Positions 10,728 to 20,292 of a DNA stretch of 64,000 bases are shown in pieces. The stretch comes from Brevundimonas viscosa. GTDB taxonomy: Bacteria > Pseudomonadota > Alphaproteobacteria > Caulobacterales > Caulobacteraceae. The stretch spans positions 496,001-560,000 of the forward strand of contig NZ_FOZV01000001.1 of NCBI RefSeq assembly GCF_900116065.1, written 5' to 3'. The notes beneath the pieces are model-generated. The model made no database searches. It was not told the DNA's origin and saw only the letters and a program-made list of their open reading frames with translations. Made by a program: the position numbers and the translations under genes. Each line of letters starts with the position of its first letter. Position 1 is the first letter of the stretch.

Positions 10728-11105
10728 TCAACTGCTCTTGCGACGCTTCAGGGCCGACCCCAGAGACGCCAACATGCGGCTGATCCGGCCGGCGGACTCC
10801 GTCAACTCACGGTGCTCCTGCTGCTGCAAATATCCGAGCCGAGCAGCGATCAAAAGCTGAGTTTCGGCTTCAGCCAGCGAACCTTGCGCCATTCCGACGA
10901 ACTGGAGAAACTCGCCGGTGCTTCGTCTGGCCGGGCGCTCGGCGATGTTCGACGCGACAGAGACGGCGGAGCGCCGGATCTGACTGACGAGGCCAAAGCG
11001 TTCGTCCCGGGGCCAGCCGGCGGTGGTTCGATAGATCAGCTCCGCCCAGTCAACTGCGAAGCGCCAGACGTCCAGATCCTGATAGCTTCGGACGTCGCTC
11101 GACAT
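10728..11105 (-). CDS. Four-helix-bundle protein (S23/IVP family)
   Basis: This 125-residue, mostly helical protein has the family signature SYQDLDVWRFAVDWAEL near the N-terminus, then QIRRSAVSVASNIAE and FLQFVGMAQGSLAEAETQL. The family was first described inside 23S rRNA intervening sequences and is related in fold to the Avd accessory proteins of diversity-generating retroelements; its biochemical role is unknown. The gene is bracketed by inverted 7-bp tandem arrays (10701-10724 and 11119-11147). These touch the stop of the upstream amidohydrolase gene and the start of bioB, so gene plus arrays looks like one inserted unit. Confidence 0.9.
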   Translation of the reverse strand: MSSDVRSYQDLDVWRFAVDWAELIYRTTAGWPRDERFGLVSQIRRSAVSVASNIAERPARRSTGEFLQFVGMAQGSLAEAETQLLIAARLGYLQQQEHRELTESAGRISRMLASLGSALKRRKSS

Positions 11106-11118
11106 ACCTTTCCCTCAC

Positions 11119-11147
11119 CAGCCGCCAGGCGCCAGCCACCAGCCACC
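11119..11147. repeat. 7-bp tandem array, right arm
   Basis: Four tandem heptamers, CAGCCGC, CAGGCGC, CAGCCAC and CAGCCAC, run from 11119 to 11146. They are inverted relative to 10701-10724. The next base starts the stop codon of the amidohydrolase gene on the minus strand. Confidence 0.75.
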
Positions 11148-12487
11148 TATCGGTCGTTCCGGTACACCCGCCCGTCGCGCATCACGAAATCCATGTCGGT
11201 CAGCACGGTCACGTCCTGCAGCGGATCGCCGTCGACGGCGACGATGTCGGCGCGTTTGCCGGGCTCAAGGGAGCCGATTTCATCGGCCAGACCCAGCAGG
11301 TCGGCGGCGTTCACCGTCGCGGCCTCCAGGGCCTGCATGGGCGTCATGCCATGCTGGACCATCAGGGCGAACTCGTCGGCGTTGCGGCCGTGCTTCGACA
11401 CGCCGGCGTCGGTGCCGAAGGCGATGCGCACGCCGGCGGGGACGGCGCGCGCGAGCGACTGGCCGGTGATCGAGATGCGCCAGCGGATCTTGGGCAGCAC
11501 CTCGGGCGGATAGGCGTTCGGGTCCGCCTCCAGCCGTTCGATATAGCCGTTCACCGTCGAAAGGGTGGGCACGTAGTAGGCCCCGGACTGGCGGAACAGC
11601 CGCAGGGTCTCGTCGTCGAAGATGGTCCCGTGCTCGATCGAGTCGGCGCCGAGCCGCAGGGCCAGGTTGATGCCGTCGGCGCCATGGGCGTGCACGGCTA
11701 CTTTCAGGCCGTACAGGTGGGCGGTCTCGATCAGGGCCCGCGCTTCGTCCTCGAACATCTGGGCGCCGAGGCCCGCGCCGATGCGGCTGTTGACCCCGCC
11801 GGTGGTGGCGATCTTGATCACGTCGGCGCCGCGGCCGACCTGCAGCCGCACGGCCTCACGGCAGCTTTCCGGGCCGTTGCAGACGTTGTCGTGGGGCACG
11901 GTCTCACGAAAATCGTCGTTGAAGCCGAGCCGGGAATCCATGTGCCCCGACGTGGTCGAGATGCTGTTTCCGGCGTCGACGATGCGCGGCCCGGCGAGGC
12001 GGTGCTCGGCGGTGGCGTCGCGCAGCGCCAGGGTCACGCCGCCGTCGTCGCCGAGGTTCCGCACCGTGGTGAAGCCGGCCATCAGCGTCTTCTCGGCGTT
12101 CCCGGCCGCCCGGAAGGCGTGCGTGGGCAGATTCTCGGTGATCCCGGACAGGAAGCCGGCCTGGCCGCCGAGGTCGGAGACCAGATGCACGTGGCTGTCG
12201 ATCAGGCCCGGCAGGACGAAGCGGTCGCGCTGGTCGACCACGCGGGCGCCGGGCCAGGCGGAAGCGTCGACGAATCCGTCCCGGACCTCCACGATGCGAC
12301 CGTCGCGGATGATCACGGTCGAGGGGCCACGGGGGGCGCGGCCCGGGCGGTCCAGCAGCCGCCCTGCGTGAAGAACCGTCACGGTTCCGTCAGGCGTCGC
12401 CGGAAGCGGAGCGCCCTGCGCCCATGCCGCCCCCGCCGAAAGAGCCATGATCGCCGCGCCCACAGATGCCGCCGCTGCTCGTCGCAT
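11147..12487 (-). CDS. Secreted metal-dependent amidohydrolase (prolidase-like dipeptidase)
   Basis: This 446-residue amidohydrolase has a Sec signal peptide (MRRAAAASVGAAIMALSAG, cleaved after AWA). The start at 12487 is preceded by CTGGAGGGCGGG. The metal site is complete: HxH in DSHVHL (99, 101), the carbamylated-Lys candidate in DVIKIATTGG (225), His in VAVHAHG (266-268), His in SIEHG (286) and Asp in FGTDAG (near 366). The family resembles the Caulobacter enzyme Cc2672 and relatives once annotated as prolidases that cleave dipeptides; the substrate here is inferred. A four-helix-bundle gene and bioB lie downstream on the same strand. Confidence 0.88.
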   Translation of the reverse strand: MRRAAAASVGAAIMALSAGAAWAQGAPLPATPDGTVTVLHAGRLLDRPGRAPRGPSTVIIRDGRIVEVRDGFVDASAWPGARVVDQRDRFVLPGLIDSHVHLVSDLGGQAGFLSGITENLPTHAFRAAGNAEKTLMAGFTTVRNLGDDGGVTLALRDATAEHRLAGPRIVDAGNSISTTSGHMDSRLGFNDDFRETVPHDNVCNGPESCREAVRLQVGRGADVIKIATTGGVNSRIGAGLGAQMFEDEARALIETAHLYGLKVAVHAHGADGINLALRLGADSIEHGTIFDDETLRLFRQSGAYYVPTLSTVNGYIERLEADPNAYPPEVLPKIRWRISITGQSLARAVPAGVRIAFGTDAGVSKHGRNADEFALMVQHGMTPMQALEAATVNAADLLGLADEIGSLEPGKRADIVAVDGDPLQDVTVLTDMDFVMRDGRVYRNDR

Positions 12488-12562
12488 CCCGCCCTCCAGC
12501 CGACTGAACCGCCAATAGAGCGCAGAACCCGGTGCTCCGCCAGCGCGGTCGCGGGCAAACAT

Positions 12563-12578
12563 ATAAAGACATCTTTAT
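12563..12578. promoter_or_regulatory. 16-bp palindromic operator upstream of ahcY
   Basis: ATAAAGA and TCTTTAT form a perfect inverted repeat separated by CA. It lies 81 bases from the amidohydrolase... start region on one side and 66 bases before ahcY on the other. It resembles operators reported for ArsR-family SAM/SAH-responsive regulators of methionine-cycle genes; that assignment is inference. The element stands out as an AT-rich island in GC-rich DNA. Confidence 0.6.
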
Positions 12579-12585
12579 GCGTTTC

Positions 12586-12614
12586 TTGCCCCGTGGCGAC
12601 GGGCGGTCTATAGG
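12586..12614 (+). promoter_or_regulatory. Candidate sigma70-type promoter of ahcY
   Basis: TTGCCC (12586-12591) and TATAGG (12609-12614) are separated by 17 bases, about 30 bases upstream of the ahcY ATG. The palindrome at 12563-12578 ends seven bases before the -35. Confidence 0.5.
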
Positions 12615-12643
12615 CCGCGCGAAACAGCGACCGGAACCGACCC

Positions 12644-14035
<1,392 letters not shown>

Positions 14036-14050
14036 CGCGGGGATCGTAGG

Positions 14051-14263
14051 ATGTCGGACATGAACGTGTTCGACATCCTCATCCTTCTGGCCATCGCCGC
14101 CGTGGCGATCACCCTCGGCTTCGGCATCCGCTCCCTCTACCAGGAAGGGCCCGAGGCGCGATCGCGCTCCAACAAGCTGATGCGGCTGCGCGTCGCCCTG
14201 CAGGCGGTGGCGGTGGTGTTGCTGGTCGTCGGGATGTGGTGGAAATCCACGCACGGGGCCTGA
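14051..14263 (+). CDS. Twin-transmembrane small protein (HIG1-like)
   Basis: This 70-residue protein has two hydrophobic helices, FDILILLAIAAVAITLGFG and LQAVAVVLLVVGMWW. They are joined by a basic loop containing RSLYQEGPEARSRSNKLMRLR. This layout matches the alphaproteobacterial twin-TM proteins related to the HIG1 domain. The gene is separated by four bases from the cobalamin adenosyltransferase gene, an arrangement widely conserved in this class. The function is unknown; a respiratory-complex accessory role is only suggested by the HIG1 resemblance. Confidence 0.88.
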   Translation: MSDMNVFDILILLAIAAVAITLGFGIRSLYQEGPEARSRSNKLMRLRVALQAVAVVLLVVGMWWKSTHGA

Positions 14264-14267
14264 GGCG

Positions 14268-14840
14268 GTGGTCGTTCTCAACCGCATCTATACGAAGACC
14301 GGGGACGCCGGTCAGACCCGGCTCGCCTCAGGCGCGCCGGTGTCGAAGACGGACCCGCGCGTCGCGGCCTACGGCGCAGTCGACGAGCTCAACGCCGTGA
14401 TCGGCGTGGCGCGGCTGCATTCGGGCCAGAACGACCGCATCGACGCCATGCTGGGACGCATCCAGAACGAGCTGTTCGACCTCGGCGCCGACCTCGCCAC
14501 GCCGCTGGACCCGCCGCCGAAATGGGAGGCGCTGCGCATCCTCGACGGCCAGGTGGAGCGGCTGGAGCAGGAGATCGACTGGATGAACGAGAGCCTGAAG
14601 GCCCTCGACAGCTTCATCCTGCCGGGCGGCTCGGCCCTGTCGGCTCACCTGCATCTGGCCCGCACGGTCTGCCGTCGAGCCGAGCGCGGGGCGGTGCGGC
14701 TGATGGAAGCGGGCGAGGCCGTCACCCCGGCCGCCGTTCGCTATCTCAACAGGCTTTCGGATCACCTGTTCGTCGCCGCGCGCCGGGCCAACGCCAACGG
14801 GGCGGACGACGTGAAGTGGGTTCCGGGCGCGACCCGCTGA
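14268..14840 (+). CDS. PduO-type ATP:cob(I)alamin adenosyltransferase
   Basis: This enzyme transfers the adenosyl group from ATP to cob(I)alamin to make adenosylcobalamin. The 190-residue protein has the N-terminal nucleotide loop IYTKTGDAGQTRLASG, AYGAVDELNAVIG, the FILPGGSALSAHLHLARTVCRRAER block and the C-terminal LNRLSDHLFVAARRAN. The start is GTG at 14268, immediately before VVLNRIYTKTG. The TGA stop abuts the stop of the convergent gene with the joint sequence TGATCA. etfBA follow downstream beyond that short minus-strand gene. Confidence 0.94.
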   Translation: MVVLNRIYTKTGDAGQTRLASGAPVSKTDPRVAAYGAVDELNAVIGVARLHSGQNDRIDAMLGRIQNELFDLGADLATPLDPPPKWEALRILDGQVERLEQEIDWMNESLKALDSFILPGGSALSAHLHLARTVCRRAERGAVRLMEAGEAVTPAAVRYLNRLSDHLFVAARRANANGADDVKWVPGATR

Positions 14841-15158
14841 TCAGCGCTGTTCGGCCAGGGCGGCGCGCTGGCGCGCGGCGTCGGCGTCGCGCGCGGCCTT
14901 CCGGGCCTGCAGCTGGTCCTCGATGGCGATCAGTTCCCGGTTCTTGGCGTCCGAGGCCTCGGCGCGGCTGACGCCGATGGGCCGGCCGGTGATCTCGGCG
15001 ATCGAGACCGGCTTGGCGCACTCGCGGCCCTCGGGGTCCCACCAGCGGCCGCTGGCCTCGCAACGCTCCTCCGGCGCCTTGACCAGGCCCTGCCAGGCGA
15101 AGGTCAGGCCCACCGCCACCGCAAAGGTGCAGAGAAACAGGATGCTGAGCCGTTTCAT
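14841..15158 (-). CDS. Small signal-anchored protein of unknown function
   Basis: This 105-residue protein begins MKRLSILFLCTFAVAVGL, a signal peptide or single membrane anchor. A conserved-looking part follows with ERCEASGRWWDPEGRECAK, whose two cysteines could form a disulfide, then PVSIAEITGRPIGVSR. A charged Ala/Arg/Gln-rich helix ends the protein, probably a coiled coil. An alternative in-frame ATG lies six codons upstream at 15176; neither has a strong ribosome-binding site. I do not recognise a function. It is antisense to, and sits between, the cobalamin adenosyltransferase gene and etfB. Confidence 0.7.
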   Translation of the reverse strand: MKRLSILFLCTFAVAVGLTFAWQGLVKAPEERCEASGRWWDPEGRECAKPVSIAEITGRPIGVSRAEASDAKNRELIAIEDQLQARKAARDADAARQRAALAEQR

Positions 15159-15281
15159 GGTCAGGAGACGGTGCATGGGACGATCCGGAGGCTGGCGCGT
15201 TGACGCCGCGTTACGTTGACAGGCCGGGCGGGGGGTACCTATTGCCTGACCCAACATTCCGGCGACTTTGTGGATAGCGCA

Positions 15282-16046
15282 ATGAAGGTTCTCGTCCCCG
15301 TCAAACGGGTGATCGACTACAACGTCAAGGCCCGCGTGAAGGCGGACCAGACCGGCGTCGATCTGGCCAACGTCAAGATGAGCATGAACCCCTTCGACGA
15401 GATCGCCGTCGAGGAGGCCGTGCGCCTGAAGGAAGGCAAGGAGCATCACGCCGCCGGCACGGCGACCGAGATCGTCGTGGTCTCGATCGGGGTGACCCAG
15501 GCCCAGGAGACCATCCGCACGGCCCTGGCCATGGGCGCGGACCGGGGCGTCCTGATCCAGTCCGACAGCGACCTCGAGCCGCTGGCCGTGGCCAAGGTGC
15601 TCAAGGCCGTGGTCGAGGAAGAGAAGCCCGACCTCGTGCTGATGGGCAAGCAGTCGATCGACGGCGACAACAACGCCGTCGGCCAGATGCTGGCCGCCCT
15701 GCTGGACTGGCCGCAGGCGACCTTCGCCTCGAAGCTGGAAATCGGCGGCGGCAAGGCGACCGTGACGCGCGAGATCGACGGCGGCCTGCAGACCCTGGCC
15801 GCCGAACTGCCGGCGGTGGTCACCGTCGACCTGCGCCTCAACACGCCGCGCTACGCCTCCCTGCCCAACATCATGAAGGCCAAGAAGAAGGAGATCGCCG
15901 TGAAGGCGGTCGCCGACTACTGCGTCGACACGGCGCCGCGCCTGAAGGTGCAGAAGGTCACCGAGCCGCCGAAGCGCGCCGCCGGGGTCAAGGTGGCCTC
16001 GGCCGCCGAACTGGTCGAAACCCTCAAGTCCGCGGGAGTCCTGTAA
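15282..16046 (+). CDS. etfB: Electron transfer flavoprotein beta subunit
   Basis: EtfB with EtfA carries electrons from acyl-CoA and other flavin dehydrogenases to ETF:quinone oxidoreductase. The 254-residue protein starts [16 protein letters not shown] and contains [48 protein letters not shown] and [10 protein letters not shown], all typical. An upstream in-frame start at 15216 would add an unrelated leader. The TAA stop overlaps the etfA ATG by one base (TAATG), so the pair is translationally coupled. Confidence 0.97.
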   Translation: MKVLVPVKRVIDYNVKARVKADQTGVDLANVKMSMNPFDEIAVEEAVRLKEGKEHHAAGTATEIVVVSIGVTQAQETIRTALAMGADRGVLIQSDSDLEPLAVAKVLKAVVEEEKPDLVLMGKQSIDGDNNAVGQMLAALLDWPQATFASKLEIGGGKATVTREIDGGLQTLAAELPAVVTVDLRLNTPRYASLPNIMKAKKKEIAVKAVADYCVDTAPRLKVQKVTEPPKRAAGVKVASAAELVETLKSAGVL

Positions 16047-16975
16047 TGGCCGTCCTCGTCATCGCCGACCACGACGGCTCGGCCCTTCGCGACACCACCC
16101 ACAAGACCGTCACCGCCGCCGGACAGGTCGGCGGGGACGTCGACATCCTTGTGGTCGGACAGGGCGCGCAGAGCGTCGCCGACGCGGCCGCCAAGATCGC
16201 CGGCGTGCGCAAGGTTCTGCTGGCCGAGGGCGCGGGCCTGGGCAAGGCGCTGGCCGAGGCGGTCGAGGCCACCGTCCTGCCGCTGGCGGACGGCTACGAC
16301 GCCGTCCTCGCCCCCGCCACCACCGACGGCAAGAACTACGCCCCGCGTATCGCCGCGAAGCTCGACGTCGCGCCGATCTCGGACATCGTCGAGGTGGTCG
16401 CGCCCGACACCTTCGTGCGCCCGATCTACGCCGGCAACGCGCTGGAGACGATCCAGACCTCGGATGCGAAGAAGGTCATCACGGTGCGCTCGACCGCCTT
16501 CGCGGCGGCCGGCGAGGGCGGTTCGGCGTCGGTGGAGACCGTCGCCGGCGGCGAGGCCCCGAAGACGACCTTCGTCGGCGAGGAGATGGTCAAGTCGGAC
16601 CGTCCGGAGCTGGGCGCGGCGAAGATCGTCGTTTCCGGCGGCCGCGCGCTCGGCTCCGCCGAGGAGTTCCACGCCGTCATGGACCCGCTGGCCGACAAGC
16701 TGGGCGCCGCCGTCGGCGCCTCGCGCGCCGCGGTCGACGCCGGCTATGCGCCGAACGACTACCAGGTCGGCCAGACCGGCAAGGTGGTCGCGCCGCAGCT
16801 GTACATCGCCATCGGCATCTCGGGGGCCATCCAGCACCTCGCCGGCATGAAGGACTCCAAGGTCATCGTGGCGATCAACAAGGACCCGGACGCGCCGATC
16901 TTCCAGGTCGCCGACTACGGCCTGGTCGCCGACTACAAGACGGCCGTGCCGGAGCTGATGGCCGCTCTTGGCTGA
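16046..16975 (+). CDS. etfA: Electron transfer flavoprotein alpha subunit
   Basis: This is the FAD-binding partner of EtfB. The 309-residue protein shows the N-terminal nucleotide-like domain ([18 protein letters not shown]) and the C-terminal FAD domain with [45 protein letters not shown] and [18 protein letters not shown]. It overlaps etfB by one base and the following DUF167 gene by eight bases, forming a tight three-gene transcription unit. Confidence 0.97.
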   Translation: MAVLVIADHDGSALRDTTHKTVTAAGQVGGDVDILVVGQGAQSVADAAAKIAGVRKVLLAEGAGLGKALAEAVEATVLPLADGYDAVLAPATTDGKNYAPRIAAKLDVAPISDIVEVVAPDTFVRPIYAGNALETIQTSDAKKVITVRSTAFAAAGEGGSASVETVAGGEAPKTTFVGEEMVKSDRPELGAAKIVVSGGRALGSAEEFHAVMDPLADKLGAAVGASRAAVDAGYAPNDYQVGQTGKVVAPQLYIAIGISGAIQHLAGMKDSKVIVAINKDPDAPIFQVADYGLVADYKTAVPELMAALG

Positions 16976-17258
16976 GGCAGCCGCCCGGCTGGCCGTGAGG
17001 CTGACGCCGGGCGCCGCCTTCGACCGCATCGACGGCTGGGACGTGGACGCCGACGGGCGTCCCGTCCTCAAGGTCCGGGTGCGCGCCCGGCCGGTCGAGG
17101 GCGAGGCCAATGCGGCCCTGCTGAAACTGCTGGCGAAGACCCTCGGCGTGTCGAAATCCGCCGTCAGTCTGGAGCGCGGCGGACAGGCCCGCACCAAGAT
17201 GATCTCGGTCGCCGGATTGACGACCGATGATCTGCGGAGACGCCTTACAGACTTGTAA
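16968..17258 (+). CDS. DUF167 (YggU-type) family protein
   Basis: This 96-residue protein has the YggU/DUF167 layout: RLTPGAAFDRIDGW, then KVRVRARPVEGEANAALLKLLAKTLG and SLERGGQARTKMISV. The family has a known fold but no settled function. The only plausible start is TTG at 16968, inside the last codons of etfA; the next candidate would remove part of the first strand. The eight-base overlap implies coupling to etfA. Confidence 0.85.
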   Translation: MAEAAARLAVRLTPGAAFDRIDGWDVDADGRPVLKVRVRARPVEGEANAALLKLLAKTLGVSKSAVSLERGGQARTKMISVAGLTTDDLRRRLTDL

Positions 17259-17352
17259 TGTTTCCGGCCTTGTCGCGACGCGGCGGAGCCATTTCTAATC
17301 CCTCCCGACCGGCGCCCCGTTCTCCAGCTCGGGCGCATCAGGGGATGCTTCG

Positions 17353-18837
17353 ATGAGACTTCACCGCCTGCGGGGCGCCAGCCTCGCCGCCCTCGCCTGC
17401 GCGGCGCTGACCGCCTGCGCCACCACCGGAAGCAACGGCCCGGACGGCGACGCCGCCGCCTCGTCCGACAACGGCGATCGCGCCGCCCTCGCCCGGGGCC
17501 TCGACGCCGCGGCCAACCCCGACCCCTTCCCCTCGACCTATCGCGGCCTGCCGCGCCAGAACATGGCCATCGTCGGCGGCACCGTGTTCACCGGCGCCGG
17601 CCAGCGCATCGACAACGGCGTGGTGATCGTCACCGACGGCCGAGTGGCGGCGGTCGGCGACGCCTCGACCCCGGTGCCGGCCGGCCACCAGGTGGTCGAC
17701 GCCCGCGGCCGCTTCGTCACCCCGGGCATCATCGACGTCCACTCGCATCTCGGCGTCTATCCCTCGCCCGGCGTGCAGGGGATGAGCGACGGCAACGAGG
17801 CGACCAGCCCGAACACCGCCCAGGTCTGGGCCGAGCATTCGCTGTGGCCGCAGGATCCCGGCTTCAACGCCGCCCGCGCCGGCGGCGTGACGACCCTCCA
17901 GATCCTGCCCGGCTCGGCCAACCTGTTCGGCGGCCGCGGGGTCACCGTCCGCAACGTGCCCTCGGTGACCATGCAGGGCATGAAGATGCCCGGCGCGCCC
18001 TACGGGCTGAAGATGGCCTGCGGCGAGAACCCGTCCCGGGTCTATGGCGGCCGCAACCAGAGCCCGGCCACGGGCATGGGCAACATGGCCGGCTACCGCG
18101 CCGCCTTCATCGCCGCGCGCGAGTACAAGGCCAAGTGGGACAAGTGGCGCGAGGACGGCGAGGGCTCGCCGCCCACCCGCAACCTGCAGAACGAGACCCT
18201 GGCCGGCGTGCTGGACGGCTCGATCCTGGTGCAGAACCACTGCTACCGGGCCGACGAGATGGCCCAGATGATCGACCTCTCGAAGGAGTTCGGCTTCCGC
18301 ATCACCGCCTTCCATCACGCCATCGAGGCCTACAAGCTGGCCCCCACCCTGGCCCGCGAAGGCATCTGCGCCGACATGTGGACCGGCTGGTGGGGCTTCA
18401 AGATGGAGGCGCTGGACGCGGTGGAGGCCAACGCCGCCCTCGTCGACGCCCCGCCGAACAGCTGCGCCGTGATCCACTCCGACGACGCCGAACTGACCCA
18501 GCGCCTCAACCAGGAAGCCGCCGCCGCGCTGGCCGCCGGCCGCCGCATGGGCATGGACATTCCGGAGGAGCGGGCGATCAGCTGGATCACCCTCAACCCG
18601 GCTCGCTCGCTCGGCATCGCCGACCAGACCGGTTCGCTCGAGGCCGGCAAGCGCGCCGACGTGGTGATCTGGAGCGCCAATCCGTTCAGCGTCTACGCCC
18701 GCGCCGACCAGGTGTTCGTCGACGGCGGCCTCGCCTTCGACCGCATGAACCCGGCCTACCAGCCGCTGTCCGACTTCGAGCTGGGCCAGCCCGGCTTCGG
18801 CGTCGCCGCCGCCAACGTTCCGCAGGGAGCCCGCTGA
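17353..18837 (+). CDS. Amidohydrolase lipoprotein (imidazolonepropionase-like)
   Basis: This 494-residue protein has a lipoprotein signal (ALTACATTG) and should be anchored in the periplasm. It carries an amidohydrolase barrel with metal ligands HxH in IDVHSHLGVYPSP, His in VQNHCYRADEM and HH in TAFHHAIEAYK. A catalytic Asp candidate lies in CAVIHSDDAELTQR, and the family end SLEAGKRADVVIWSANPF is present. Its stop overlaps the ATG of a second amidohydrolase (TGATG). That partner has lost the HxH, so the two may form a heteromer in which this subunit is the active one. The substrate is unknown. Confidence 0.88.
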   Translation: MRLHRLRGASLAALACAALTACATTGSNGPDGDAAASSDNGDRAALARGLDAAANPDPFPSTYRGLPRQNMAIVGGTVFTGAGQRIDNGVVIVTDGRVAAVGDASTPVPAGHQVVDARGRFVTPGIIDVHSHLGVYPSPGVQGMSDGNEATSPNTAQVWAEHSLWPQDPGFNAARAGGVTTLQILPGSANLFGGRGVTVRNVPSVTMQGMKMPGAPYGLKMACGENPSRVYGGRNQSPATGMGNMAGYRAAFIAAREYKAKWDKWREDGEGSPPTRNLQNETLAGVLDGSILVQNHCYRADEMAQMIDLSKEFGFRITAFHHAIEAYKLAPTLAREGICADMWTGWWGFKMEALDAVEANAALVDAPPNSCAVIHSDDAELTQRLNQEAAAALAAGRRMGMDIPEERAISWITLNPARSLGIADQTGSLEAGKRADVVIWSANPFSVYARADQVFVDGGLAFDRMNPAYQPLSDFELGQPGFGVAAANVPQGAR

Positions 18838-20189
18838 TGCGCCTCAAGAGCCTCATCCTCGGCGCCGCCTGCGCGCTGGCCTTCTCCGCCCCCGCCATGG
18901 CCCAGCAGCTCACCGCCATCACCGGCGGCCGGGTGCTGACCGGCACCTCGGTCATCGAGAACGGCACCGTGGTCATCCGCGACGGCCGTGTCGTCTCGGT
19001 CGGGACCGGCGCGGCCCCCTCGGGCGCGACGGTCATCGACGCCCGCGGCAAGGTGGTGTCGCCCGGCCTCGTCGCCGTGGACTCCGGCCTCGGCGGTTCG
19101 GAGATCTCCTCGGTCGGCGGCTCCGACGACCTGCGCAACGGGGCCAACACCATCAGCGCCTCGTTTGACGTCAGCTACGGGCTCGATCCGTGGTCGATCA
19201 CCCTGCCGGTGGCCCGGCTGGGCGGCATCACCCGCGCGGTGGTGGTGCCCAATCACCCGGGCGGCGGGGGCGGCGGCCACGCCCACGACGATTCCGACTT
19301 CGCCGGCGTCGGCCACGGCGGCTTCCAGTCGCCCAGCCTGTTCGCCGGCCAGGCGGCGGTGATCCACCTCGCCGCCGGGACCGACATCCTGGTCAAGCCG
19401 CGCGTGGCCATGGTCGCGCCGTTCGGCGAGGCCGGGGCCGGCGTCGCCGGCGGGGCCCGCGGGGCCCAGTTCGTCCAGTTCAAGGAGACCCTGGCCGAGG
19501 TCCGCCTCTACGCGCGCAACAAGGCGGCCTACGACCGCGCCGGCCTGCGCGACCTCAGTCTGTCTCGCGCCGATCTGGAGGCCCTGATCCCGGTGGCGAA
19601 CGGGCAGATGCCGCTGATCGTCACCGTGCGCCGCGCCGCCGACATCCTGCAGGTGCTCCGCCTGGCGCGCGAGGAGGGGGTGAAGATCATCCTCGACGGC
19701 GCCGAGGAGGGCTGGCTGGTGGCCGACCAGATCGCCGCCGCCGACGTGCCGGTGCTGCTCAACCCGATCTCCAACCTGCCGGGCAGCCTCGAGACCCGCG
19801 CCGCGCGGATGCAGAACGCCGCGGCGCTGGACGCCGCCGGGGTGACCATCGCCATCAAGGGCAACGAGGGGTCGATCCATCGCGCCCGCGAGACCCGCTA
19901 CAACGCCGGCAACGCCGTATCCCACGGCCTGCCGTACGAGGCGGCGATCGAGGCGATCACCGTCAATCCGGCCCGCATCTTCGGCATGGCCGGCCAGTTC
20001 GGCGAGCTGCGCCCCGGCGCCGCCGCCGACGTGGTGGTCTGGTCCGGCGATCCGCTGGAGCCGCTGACCATCGCCGAGCGCATCTGGGTCAACGGCCAGG
20101 AGCAGGCCCCGACCAGCCGCCAGTTCCTGCTGCGCGACCGCTATGCGCAGGGCGGCGAGGGGGCCATGCCGCCGGCCTACGGCCGGTAG
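18837..20189 (+). CDS. Periplasmic amidohydrolase-like protein lacking the metal site
   Basis: This 450-residue protein has a Sec signal (LILGAACALAFSAPAMAQ) and an amidohydrolase scaffold beginning TAITGGRVLTG and ending LRPGAAADVVVWSGDPLEP. The HxH that should follow PGL is replaced by VAVDSGLGG (about 79-87), and the usual GTD or HSD at the C-terminal metal site reads KGNEGS. A His/Gly loop, HPGGGGGGHAHDDSD (140-154), is unusual. It is translationally coupled to the preceding intact amidohydrolase. It is probably a pseudoenzyme partner, or an enzyme with a relocated metal site. Confidence 0.88.
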   Translation: MRLKSLILGAACALAFSAPAMAQQLTAITGGRVLTGTSVIENGTVVIRDGRVVSVGTGAAPSGATVIDARGKVVSPGLVAVDSGLGGSEISSVGGSDDLRNGANTISASFDVSYGLDPWSITLPVARLGGITRAVVVPNHPGGGGGGHAHDDSDFAGVGHGGFQSPSLFAGQAAVIHLAAGTDILVKPRVAMVAPFGEAGAGVAGGARGAQFVQFKETLAEVRLYARNKAAYDRAGLRDLSLSRADLEALIPVANGQMPLIVTVRRAADILQVLRLAREEGVKIILDGAEEGWLVADQIAAADVPVLLNPISNLPGSLETRAARMQNAAALDAAGVTIAIKGNEGSIHRARETRYNAGNAVSHGLPYEAAIEAITVNPARIFGMAGQFGELRPGAAADVVVWSGDPLEPLTIAERIWVNGQEQAPTSRQFLLRDRYAQGGEGAMPPAYGR

Positions 20190-20196
20190 GAGTCAG

Positions 20197-20226
20197 GGAT
20201 TAGGTTCTAGGGATTACGTTCTAGGG
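20197..20226. repeat. 7-bp tandem array, left arm
   Basis: Four tandem heptamers, GGATTAG, GTTCTAG, GGATTAC and GTTCTAG, run from 20197 to 20224. They are inverted relative to the array at 20263-20292, with 36 bases between. Confidence 0.8.
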
Positions 20227-20262
20227 TAGATTGGCGCTCCCGCCTGCGCGGCTCCACTGACA

Positions 20263-20292
20263 CCTAGTCCCTAGCCCCTAGAACCTAGAACC
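20263..20292. repeat. 7-bp tandem array, right arm
   Basis: Four tandem heptamers of form CCTAGNN (CCTAGTC, CCTAGCC, CCTAGAA, CCTAGAA) end at 20290. CC follows and then the TTG start of the next gene at 20293. No unit-like gene lies between the arms here. Confidence 0.8.

Noticed and set aside
12488-12643. SAH or SAM riboswitch upstream of ahcY
   Set aside because: No conserved riboswitch core could be recognised; the leader after the promoter candidate is short (about 25 bases), and a protein operator fits better.
18756-19925. Long minus-strand frame opposite the second amidohydrolase
   Set aside because: Low-complexity antisense translation with no signal peptide, ribosome-binding site or motif; the plus strand is clearly coding.
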